Shown: positions 42,130 to 48,936 of the stretch, piece after piece | Numbering within the stretch: the first letter of the stretch is position 1 | Layout: every line of letters begins with the position of its first letter | Origin: Opitutaceae bacterium | GTDB lineage: Bacteria; Verrucomicrobiota; Verrucomicrobiia; Opitutales; Opitutaceae | Direction: 5' to 3' | DNA length: 64,000 nt | NCBI GenBank assembly: GCA_041395105.1 | Contig: JAWLBB010000002.1 | Span: 992,001-1,056,000 of the forward strand | Notes under the pieces: model-generated | The model's database searches: none | The model's input: the letters and a program-made list of their open reading frames with translations, nothing else | What the model was told of the DNA's origin: nothing | Position numbers and translations under genes: made by a program

Positions 42130-43920
42130 ATGCGTTCATTCGGGCCGTTATTGACCGCCTCAATGCTATCCCTATCCACACCGGCCGCCGCCGACACCTT
42201 CATCCGCTGGAATCAGGCCGGCTACGCACCCGGGCATCCTGTCCGCCTCGTCATCATGAGCGAGGCCGACCTGAGCGGAGAGATCTGGACCCTCCAACTG
42301 GAGGACGGCGACGAATCCGAAGGTCGGATCGGCCCGTCAACCGTCGGCCGGGGACCGCACACGCCCCTGCCCTTCAACCACGAGGTGGATTTCCTTTCCG
42401 GGTTTTCCAAGAAAGGCTCGCACCTGTTTTCAGTGGCCGGAGAATCGGCCGCCATTCAGGTGCTCGATCAACCCTATCGCGAACTCCTGACCGAACCGCT
42501 CGTCCACCTCAGGATGATGCGTTCGGGTCCGAATACGGTCCCCCCTCGCCGGCCCTCCCACCCCGGAGATGCCCGTGCCCACGTCTGGATCCCCGACGGT
42601 GACCCGGATAAAGGTCGCTGGAAACCCGATCCTCTCGGTCGGACCGTGGATGTCGAAGGGGGTTGGTACGATGCCGGCGATCAGCTCAAATTCACCCTCA
42701 ACATTTCCTATACCGTCTTCCATCTGCTGCTCGCCAATGAGCTTCAAGGGGTCAGGCCGCTTTTAATGTATGATTCTGGATCATACATTAAAAGCGGCCT
42801 GACCCCTTCTATCGATTTAGAATCATACATAAAAAGCGGCCTGGCCCCTTTGCTTGAGGAGGCGAAACACGGGCTCGACTGGTTGATGAAGGTCCATCCC
42901 GCCGACGACCTCTTCGTCATTCAGGTGGGCAACGAAGACGACCACAACCAGCCACTCCGCCTCCCCGAGGACGACCTGCTCGACGGGAAGCGCCCAGCGC
43001 TCTGCGCCCTTTCCAGAGTCCACCTCAACTCGGCGGCCGCGGCTCTGGCCATGGGTGCCATCACCTGGGAGAAACTGGGATTGCCGGACCAGGCAAGCGT
43101 CTACGGCGACGAAGCCGTCCGGCTCTTCCAGCGGGCGCAGCAATCAGATACCGTTCTGACCGCCTTCGAACGCGCCAAGACCAACGATTTCTATCACGAC
43201 GATTCCCTCGAGGATCAACTCGCCCTGGCCGGGGTCACGCTCCACCGTTGGACCGGAGATCCCGCCTACCTGGAGATTGCCATCGCCGCCGCCCCCCCGG
43301 CCTCAGCCGAACCGAGCTGGAAATCATGGCATTGGTCGGCCAACTACGCCCTCTCTGCCTTCGATCCGTCCGCCGCAGCCCGACTCCGGGAGGAGGCGGA
43401 TCGCTACCTCGAGAACGCAGAGCAGCACGGTCGCCCCTGGGGCATCCCCGGCCGCTATGTCTGGGGCGCCCTGCACCGCTGGATCGAAATGACAATTGCC
43501 ACCGAACTGGCGGAAAAGGTCAGACCGAGGAGGTCAGGCCGCTTTTTGTCTATGAATGAGGATTCATATATAAAAAGCGGCCTGACCCCGTTGATGCTTG
43601 ATTACATTTTCGGGCGGAACAACTGGGGAGTTTCCTTCCTCTTCAGCGAGCGCCTTCCCAACACGGTCCGGAACATCTATTCGCCCGCCTACGGCTTCCT
43701 CGGCATTTTCCCGACCGGGGCCCTCTCCGAGGGGCCGGGCAACGCCCGAAGTCATCGGGAATTCATGCGTTACTTTGAAATTGCCGACAATGATCCGTTT
43801 CATCGGTTCAACACGGCGGAGGGCGTTTTCTTCGACAACTCCACGGACTTCATGTGTCAGGAGTCCACCATCAACGGCCAGGCCGATATCCTCCTGCTGC
43901 TGACTCTGGCATCGCGATAA
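42130..43920 (+). CDS. GH9 family glycoside hydrolase with two in-frame palindrome insertions
   Basis: A secreted endoglucanase/exo-glucosaminidase-type enzyme of 596 residues. Residues 1-22 are a signal peptide, 23-115 a CelD-type N-terminal Ig domain ('IRWNQAGYAPGHPVRL'), and the rest the (alpha/alpha)6 barrel. Catalytic Asp pair Asp181/Asp184 in 'GGWYDAGDQLKF'; general acid probably Glu578 in 'FMCQESTINGQAD'. 'LDYIFGRNNWGVSF' is the conserved G-R-N block. Residues 207-240 and about 466-487 are encoded by PAL repeats and break otherwise continuous family sequence ('ANELQ' to 'LLEEAKHGLDWL', and 'IATELAEK' to 'LMLDYIFGRN'). Both keep the frame. The start at 42130 is chosen over 42088 because it begins the signal peptide. 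The substrate may be beta-glucan or another beta-linked glycan. Confidence 0.86.
   Translation: MRSFGPLLTASMLSLSTPAAADTFIRWNQAGYAPGHPVRLVIMSEADLSGEIWTLQLEDGDESEGRIGPSTVGRGPHTPLPFNHEVDFLSGFSKKGSHLFSVAGESAAIQVLDQPYRELLTEPLVHLRMMRSGPNTVPPRRPSHPGDARAHVWIPDGDPDKGRWKPDPLGRTVDVEGGWYDAGDQLKFTLNISYTVFHLLLANELQGVRPLLMYDSGSYIKSGLTPSIDLESYIKSGLAPLLEEAKHGLDWLMKVHPADDLFVIQVGNEDDHNQPLRLPEDDLLDGKRPALCALSRVHLNSAAAALAMGAITWEKLGLPDQASVYGDEAVRLFQRAQQSDTVLTAFERAKTNDFYHDDSLEDQLALAGVTLHRWTGDPAYLEIAIAAAPPASAEPSWKSWHWSANYALSAFDPSAAARLREEADRYLENAEQHGRPWGIPGRYVWGALHRWIEMTIATELAEKVRPRRSGRFLSMNEDSYIKSGLTPLMLDYIFGRNNWGVSFLFSERLPNTVRNIYSPAYGFLGIFPTGALSEGPGNARSHREFMRYFEIADNDPFHRFNTAEGVFFDNSTDFMCQESTINGQADILLLLTLASR
42746..42850. 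repeat. PAL element copy 3, inside GH9: full palindrome plus right half
   Basis: Full palindrome 42746-42808 (ends AAGGGGTCAGGCCGCTTTT and inverse; centre AATGTATGATTC/TGGATCATACATT), then a second right-half arm at 42820-42850 (AATCATACATAAAAAGCGGC...) after a 12-bp spacer. The whole is 105 bp, exactly 35 codons, without a stop in the host frame. Translated it includes 'GVRPLLMYDSGSYIKSGLTP' and then 'ESYIKSGLAP'. Confidence 0.92.
43531..43589. repeat. PAL element copy 4, inside GH9
   Basis: Palindrome with left arm AGGTCAGGCCGCTTTTTGTC and right arm ending AAAAAGCGGCCTGACCCC, centre TATGAAT-GAG-GATTCATA. The left outer end has mutated (AGGTCAGG instead of GGGGTCAGG). It reads 'RSGRFLSMNEDSYIKSGLTP' in the host frame. 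The left arm is in a different frame from copy 3, and the right arm is in the same frame. Confidence 0.9.
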
Positions 43921-43978
43921 GGGGTCAGGCCGCTTTTTGTATATGAATCGGGTTTAAATACAAAAAGCGGCCTGACCC
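43919..43978. repeat. PAL element copy 5, touching the GH9 stop codon
   Basis: Begins with the last two bases of the GH9 TAA stop (AAGGGGTCAGGCCGC...) and ends CGGCCTGACCCA, 10 bp before the PhyH gene start. The centre (TATATGAATCGGGTTTAAATA) is partly decayed. It fills the whole GH9-PhyH gap. Confidence 0.88.
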
Positions 43979-43988
43979 ATCCCTCATC

Positions 43989-44651
43989 ATGAACCTACGC
44001 ACCGAATACGAGAACAACGGATATGTGTCCGTCCCGGGTATCTTCACCCGTGAAGAAGCCCAGGCGATCAAGGCGGATGCGATCCGCATTCTGACCCGGG
44101 ATGGCAAGCTCGGAACGCCCTCCGGCGTCAACGTCTGGATGCTCGATCAGATCGATCCATCCCTGCTCCAGCCGGTCATCAACCCCCGGCTTGTCGGGAT
44201 CCTGCGCGAACTGATCGGAGACAGTCCGGAGTTTCTCAGCGCAAAGACGGTCTTCAAGAGCGGCACCAAGCGTTTCCCCTCTCCCTGGCACCAGGATTGG
44301 TTCTACTGGAAGGGTTCGGCCAAGATCTCCGCCTGGATCGCGCTCGACGACGCCACGGAGGCCAACGGTTGCCTGCGGCTGATTCCCGGCACGCATCGCA
44401 AGGTGTTCACCATGGCCCAGGTAAAGAACGAGACTGGATTCGAACGGCAGATTCCGGCGGACGAACTCGAGGGTCTGGAAACGGTCACCGTTCCGGCTGC
44501 TGCCGGAGATGTGGTTTTCTTCCACGATCTTGCGGTGCACGCGTCTCATCCCAACACCAGCGGCGAAGACCGCTGGTCCCTCATTTCAACCTATCGGGAT
44601 CGATCGGAACCCGACGAATCCACCGCCTGGGCAACCAGCCTGCCTCTGTAG
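43989..44651 (+). CDS. Phytanoyl-CoA dioxygenase (PhyH) family oxygenase
   Basis: A 220-residue Fe(II)/2-oxoglutarate-dependent oxygenase. The iron triad is His101-x-Asp103 in 'WHQDWFYW' and the distal His184 in 'VHASHPNTSGEDRW', with Arg195 positioned for 2-oxoglutarate. 'ANGCLRLIPGTHRK' is the conserved family strand. The substrate cannot be told; members act on small molecules as often as on phytanoyl-CoA. It is flanked on both sides by PAL elements and is probably co-transcribed with GH9. Confidence 0.85.
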   Translation: MNLRTEYENNGYVSVPGIFTREEAQAIKADAIRILTRDGKLGTPSGVNVWMLDQIDPSLLQPVINPRLVGILRELIGDSPEFLSAKTVFKSGTKRFPSPWHQDWFYWKGSAKISAWIALDDATEANGCLRLIPGTHRKVFTMAQVKNETGFERQIPADELEGLETVTVPAAAGDVVFFHDLAVHASHPNTSGEDRWSLISTYRDRSEPDESTAWATSLPL

Positions 44652-44660
44652 CGATCGAGT

Positions 44661-44766
44661 AAGGGGTCAGGCCGCTTTTTATATATGAATTCGAATCCAT
44701 ATATAAAAAGCGGCCTGACCCCTTACCTCAATACTGATTCATATACAAACAGCGGCCTGACCCCTT
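44661..44766. repeat. PAL element copy 6: full palindrome plus right half
   Basis: Full palindrome 44661-44724 (centre TATATGAATTCGAATCCATATA) and a second right half 44736-44766 (GATTCATATACAAACAGCGG...CCCCTT). Same 'full + half' layout as copy 3. The right half ends 4 bp from the stop codon of the convergent gene at 44770. It occupies the whole gap between the PhyH gene and the TonB-cluster end. Confidence 0.9.
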
Positions 44767-44769
44767 CCC

Positions 44770-45903
44770 TCAGCGCAGGAGTTCCTTCGGCCGCAAGGTG
44801 TAGCTGCCTTCGATGGGCCGACCGTTTTCAAAAGCGGGATAGAAGCGGAAATCCCGGAAGGCCGCGGTGATCTCCGGGGCAATGCCCTCCTCTCCCTCCG
44901 AGTCCACCACCAGGTTGATCACGCGACCCTTTACGTCGAGATCGAGCCGGACGACGGGGTTGGTTTCTGATTCCCGGATAAGCGTCTTCACTTCGGGTGG
45001 CATCCAGACCCACATCGGCCGGGGTGGCAGGGTCGCGTCCTTGTGTCCGATCATGTACTCGAGAATCAGGTACTGCATGGCCTCATCCCGGGTCAGGGCC
45101 ACCTGTTTCTCGGACAGGTTGGTCGGGATCTCACGTCCCATCGAGTAGAGGTAGATATCGCTGTCCTCGACCTGAAACCCGGGCGGGAAACCCTCCTGAA
45201 GCAGGGTGATCTCCTTGGGTTCGGCTGAAATCCCGTCAATTGTCTGGAGATGGAATTTCCGTAGCACGTCGCCTGACCGGGCCGGGTCGCGGTAGTCGGT
45301 GATAAGGACCGCATAGAGAGTGGGGAGGGCGTGGGCCGAACTGAGTTTGAAGCTGACCTTCCAGGCGTCGAAACCGGCATCCCTCTGGTCAGTCGGTGAA
45401 AGCCCCTTCCAGCCGGAAGATCGGTCCGGTCCGGAGATCACGTTACCGGAATTCATGGCCGGAGGCAGTTTGATATCGGGCTGTTCCGAGCTGTCCAGGC
45501 TTCCCCGATCGGCGGAATAGGTTCCGGCGGCAACCGTCCCCCAGATGGGAACCCGGACCAGACCCTCGGAGAACGCCATGTCCATCTTCATGTCATTGAT
45601 CCTGGCGTAGACCGCGTTCAGCTTCATCTCCCGGTCGATCCAAAGCTCATTGACGTCATCAAAATCGAGCTTTCTCGCCTGACCGTCGAAGTCGACAAAG
45701 AGCCCCTTGTCCGTCACGTTCAAGACCGGGCGCAGGAACTCGCCGTCGATGATCTTGAGATTGGCCCCGGTGAAGAGGGTGAACTCCCGCACTTCGTCAT
45801 CGGGCGTCGCAGCCTCCTGGCTGCGGCCGAGGGAATGCAGGGCACAGACAGCCGCCAGAATCCCGGTCCATCCCCTTATCCGCCTGAAACCGTTCGTTCC
45901 CAT
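44770..45903 (-). CDS. Exported protein with TonB-like C-terminal domain, last gene of the TonB operon
   Basis: A 377-residue protein with a signal peptide (about 1-30, cleaved near 'GRSQEAA') and no later membrane helix. The N-terminal half is beta-rich without a recognised domain. The last ~80 residues ('NPVVRLDLDVKGRVINLVVD' to 'FRFYPAFENGRPIEGSYTL') match the layout of the TonB C-terminal domain, though without the membrane anchor and proline-rich spacer of TonB. It follows the TPR gene by 16 bp on the same strand. It may act in the periplasm alongside the TonB protein. Start 45903 (MGTNGF) is chosen because it precedes the signal peptide. Confidence 0.68.
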   Translation of the reverse strand: MGTNGFRRIRGWTGILAAVCALHSLGRSQEAATPDDEVREFTLFTGANLKIIDGEFLRPVLNVTDKGLFVDFDGQARKLDFDDVNELWIDREMKLNAVYARINDMKMDMAFSEGLVRVPIWGTVAAGTYSADRGSLDSSEQPDIKLPPAMNSGNVISGPDRSSGWKGLSPTDQRDAGFDAWKVSFKLSSAHALPTLYAVLITDYRDPARSGDVLRKFHLQTIDGISAEPKEITLLQEGFPPGFQVEDSDIYLYSMGREIPTNLSEKQVALTRDEAMQYLILEYMIGHKDATLPPRPMWVWMPPEVKTLIRESETNPVVRLDLDVKGRVINLVVDSEGEEGIAPEITAAFRDFRFYPAFENGRPIEGSYTLRPKELLR

Positions 45904-45919
45904 GATCGTCCGATGGGTC

Positions 45920-47287
45920 CTACTGGACCGCCAGGTCACCGCCTCCCCGGTAGATCGACGCCGCCTTCAGTCGTTCGAGGTGCTCCCGCAGGACCGGGGA
46001 CGGCTGCAATTCGATGGCCTGCTCGAGGTAGGCGACACCCCGGTTGATCTTCCGATTCATGACAGCGAGATTGGCCAGTTCCAGACAGGCCCGGTAGCGG
46101 CTCTCGTCAATCTGATAGGCACGCTCAAAAACCAACTGGGCCCGGGCCAGGTCGCCTGATCTGCGGTGGGACTGACCGAGGCGGATGAGGGCATCGCTGT
46201 CGAGTGGATTGAGGTTGAGGAGACGCTCAAGGTAATCCTCGGCTTCCACCCAATGCCCACGGCTCTGGGCGAGTTCGGCCCGGGCACGGAGAAGCTCACC
46301 CCTCATCTCCGCAGGCACGTCATCACTCAGGCCGCCGAGAATCGACTCGGCTTCGTCGAACTGTCCTTCCTCAATCAGGACCCGGGCAAAACTCAACAGG
46401 TGGCTCAGACCGATATCCGGTTGGCTCTCGAGAACCCGGCGATACCCGGCAAGAGCCTCCGCGTGCAGACCGTTCTTGACCTGGAGATTGCTCAGATAGA
46501 GGAGCCCATCCGCATTGAGAACACCGATGCCGGCGGCCACCTCCAGCACGATGATCGCCTCGAGGGATCGACCCTCGTCGTCGAGTTCCTTCGCATAGAG
46601 CAGGTGTTTCTCCCCGTCCTCCGGATTCATCCTGATGAGCTGCTTGAGGAGGATTTCCGCCCGCGGCCAGTTGCTGTTGCGCAGGTAGAGCCTGAGCAGG
46701 CCCTCGATCAACTCCTGATTGTCGGGCTCGGCCGTCAACGCCTGCATATAGGCCATTTCCGCGACCAGACTGTTTCCAGTCTCCTGCAGGCAATAGGCGA
46801 GAAGACCGAGAGTCCGTGCCTCCCGGTCTCCGAGCGCGATGACCCGGGTGAAACAGGGGACAGCCTCGGCATACCGACCCGCGGAGAAACGCAGAACCCC
46901 CAGGTTCAACCATGCGCGCTGGAATTCCGGATAGGCCTTGAGGGCACTCAGGTAACGGGCCTCCGAACTGACGAGGCGGCCCTGCATGAAGTACATGTTT
47001 CCCAGCACGAACTCAAAGGCGGGACTCTCCGGCTCGTCATCCGCTATCATCGTTTCAAGCAGCCTCAGGGCGTAGTCCGGCTGTTCAAACACCATCGGTA
47101 TGATGGTCTCGTAAAGAGAATACTCGGCGCGCGTCATGATCGGCTCCCGATTGCGCAGGAACTGGTAGGATTCATTGATGATCTCATTCAAATCGACCTC
47201 GGGCGGCTCGCCCGACACCCCGCCCGACAAGCTGGTGGCGAAGGCCGCGACCAGCCAAAAACCGACAAATCCCTTCAAACGTTTCAT
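45920..47287 (-). CDS. TPR-repeat periplasmic protein of the TonB system
   Basis: A 455-residue protein with a signal peptide (1-26) and about ten tetratricopeptide repeats from residue ~85 to the end, for example 'RAWLNLGVLRFSAGRYAEAV' and 'SDALIRLGQSHRRSGDLARA'. Operons of the TonB2/TtpC type usually end with such a TPR protein, thought to be a periplasmic scaffold. The start overlaps the tonB stop by 4 bp. Confidence 0.85.
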   Translation of the reverse strand: MKRLKGFVGFWLVAAFATSLSGGVSGEPPEVDLNEIINESYQFLRNREPIMTRAEYSLYETIIPMVFEQPDYALRLLETMIADDEPESPAFEFVLGNMYFMQGRLVSSEARYLSALKAYPEFQRAWLNLGVLRFSAGRYAEAVPCFTRVIALGDREARTLGLLAYCLQETGNSLVAEMAYMQALTAEPDNQELIEGLLRLYLRNSNWPRAEILLKQLIRMNPEDGEKHLLYAKELDDEGRSLEAIIVLEVAAGIGVLNADGLLYLSNLQVKNGLHAEALAGYRRVLESQPDIGLSHLLSFARVLIEEGQFDEAESILGGLSDDVPAEMRGELLRARAELAQSRGHWVEAEDYLERLLNLNPLDSDALIRLGQSHRRSGDLARAQLVFERAYQIDESRYRACLELANLAVMNRKINRGVAYLEQAIELQPSPVLREHLERLKAASIYRGGGDLAVQ

Positions 47288-48027
47288 CGAAAATCCTTAA
47301 AGCCAGCCTGCTTGACCACCTTGCGGCTGAAATAGAACGACTGCTGGACCCAGCAGGCGACCCGCTTTCCCTGCCGGACGGCCGGTTTGAATTTCCACTC
47401 CTTCACCGTCCGGACAATGATCGCATCCAGTTTCTCGCTGGCTGACTGGAGCACTTTGATCGAATCGATCGAGCCGTCATCCTGGATGATGAACATGAGG
47501 GTGACCCTCGGATCCGCCACTCCGTCCAAAGTACCCGGCGGCAGAACCGGTGCCTTCTGATAAACGGCGAGGGGAGCCTGGTCGACCTCGGACAAGCGGA
47601 AGACATGGTCGGCATCGTACTGCACCGAATCGCGATCCGGACTGAAGGCTTCCAGATCGAAGGAAAGGTCCGGCACCGCCACCGGACTGGACACGGGCCT
47701 GATGGACGGCGGAGCGGCTGCAATGCGAAACCCGTCAGTCGACGGCGCCTCCGAAAGCGACAAGACCCATTCGGGCGGCGCGACTTCCTTGCCGACCCGG
47801 GGCGGCGGAGGGGGCGGGTCCGGCAGGTAGACCGCCCGCAGGTCTTCCATGGGCAAAGTGACTTCCTCGATTTTGGTCTTCTGGGCGAGTGAGACGCCCA
47901 TGAGGATGAAGAAGCTGATGGCGATCGCGGACAGAAAGCTGAACAGACGCCGGCTACCGCGTTCATGCTCCTCAAGATGAAGGTAGTCACGGCTTCGGCG
48001 CCCGACTCTGACTGGTTCAGTTGTCAT
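47284..48027 (-). CDS. tonB: Energy transducer TonB
   Basis: A 247-residue protein with the TonB plan: basic cytoplasmic N-terminus, one transmembrane anchor near 28-48 ('LFSFLSAIAISFFILMGVSL'), a proline-rich stretch starting 'YLPDPPPPPPRVG', and a C-terminal domain with 'GVADPRVTLMFIIQDDGSID' and 'TVKEWKFKPAVRQGKRV' (the usual a-x-W-x-F/Y-x-P). I start at ATG 48027, overlapping the exbD end by 11 bp. It transmits the proton-motive force to outer-membrane receptors such as those at 55485. Confidence 0.9.
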   Translation of the reverse strand: MTTEPVRVGRRSRDYLHLEEHERGSRRLFSFLSAIAISFFILMGVSLAQKTKIEEVTLPMEDLRAVYLPDPPPPPPRVGKEVAPPEWVLSLSEAPSTDGFRIAAAPPSIRPVSSPVAVPDLSFDLEAFSPDRDSVQYDADHVFRLSEVDQAPLAVYQKAPVLPPGTLDGVADPRVTLMFIIQDDGSIDSIKVLQSASEKLDAIIVRTVKEWKFKPAVRQGKRVACWVQQSFYFSRKVVKQAGFKDFR

Positions 48028-48430
48028 CGGTTGATTCCGTGGCAAATTGGATTCTGGATACGCCGGCCCGTTTGGCCTCCGAATAAACCCCGGCAAACGT
48101 GCCATGGCTGGTAGCCTGATCGGCGCGGATGATCAGGACCGTGTCCGGGTTGAAAGCCGCCTGCCTGATGACTGAAGCGACCTGCCCGAGGGGTATTTCC
48201 TGTCCCTCGAAATAGACCCGGTTTTCCGCCGAGATGGCAATGAGCAGGGCATTGCGGTCCATGGCGATGGCGCCCCGGACATCCGGTTTGTTCACTTCAA
48301 TTCCGGGATCGTTGACGAAGACGCTGGTGACGATGAAGAAGATCAGCAGGATGAAGATGCAATCGATCATCGGGGAGAGGTCGATCCTCACCCTTCGCTC
48401 TGATTGCCGTCCCATTGCAAGTTTCAGCAT
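48017..48430 (-). CDS. exbD: Biopolymer transport protein ExbD
   Basis: A 137-residue protein with a single N-terminal membrane helix containing the essential aspartate in 'LSPMIDCIFILLIFFIVTSVF', followed by the periplasmic ExbD domain ('ISAENRVYFEGQEIPL', 'VLIIRADQATSHG'). It is the proton-path partner of ExbB, lies 14 bp after exbB, and overlaps tonB. Confidence 0.93.
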   Translation of the reverse strand: MLKLAMGRQSERRVRIDLSPMIDCIFILLIFFIVTSVFVNDPGIEVNKPDVRGAIAMDRNALLIAISAENRVYFEGQEIPLGQVASVIRQAAFNPDTVLIIRADQATSHGTFAGVYSEAKRAGVSRIQFATESTDDN

Positions 48431-48444
48431 GACGCAACCGGGTT

Positions 48445-48936
48445 CTACATCCTTTCCATGATTTCGCTTTCGAGCTGATTCAGGTTCAGGGTGTTTTCCT
48501 GAAATTCCCTCTGGGCATAGTAGAGGATGATGAGCGCGGGGATGGCGATGCCGAGGCCGGTCTCAGTCGTGACCAGAGCCATCGAGATCCCTCCGGCCAA
48601 ACCTTCGATCGACTGACCGGCGGAGGTGGCGGCGAGGCTCTTGAAAGTGCTGACCATCCCGATGACCGTCCCGAGGAGTCCGAGCAGGGGAGCCACTGCG
48701 ATCAAGGCACCAATCGACGTCCGGTGCCTGGAGTAGGTTTCGTGCAAGTTGGCGGCCTGACGTCTCAACCGGGGCAGATCGGCGACGCCGACCCGGAACT
48801 CGGTCTTGACCGAGCGCCGCGTGCGCCGCAGGAGGATCAGCAGGTTGATGCACCGTTCGTAAAGGACAACCGACAGGACGACCAGAACCACCATGACGGG
48901 TCCTCCCTGGTAGAGGAGTTCAACGATCGCACTCAT
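48445..48936 (-). CDS. exbB: ExbB/TolQ-type proton channel (short form)
   Basis: A 163-residue MotA/TolQ/ExbB-family protein with three helices. The signature is 'IAVAPLLGLLGTVIGMVSTF' followed by 'ISMALVTTETGLGIAIPALI'. It is short compared with E. coli ExbB (244 residues), as is normal for TonB2-type ExbB. The start overlaps the upstream long ExbB-like gene by 4 bp. Confidence 0.92.
   Translation of the reverse strand: MSAIVELLYQGGPVMVVLVVLSVVLYERCINLLILLRRTRRSVKTEFRVGVADLPRLRRQAANLHETYSRHRTSIGALIAVAPLLGLLGTVIGMVSTFKSLAATSAGQSIEGLAGGISMALVTTETGLGIAIPALIILYYAQREFQENTLNLNQLESEIMERM

Noticed and set aside
42746..42808. PAL palindromes as intrinsic terminators
   Set aside because: Several lie inside coding sequence, and no T-run follows the right arm; the T-run is within the left arm.
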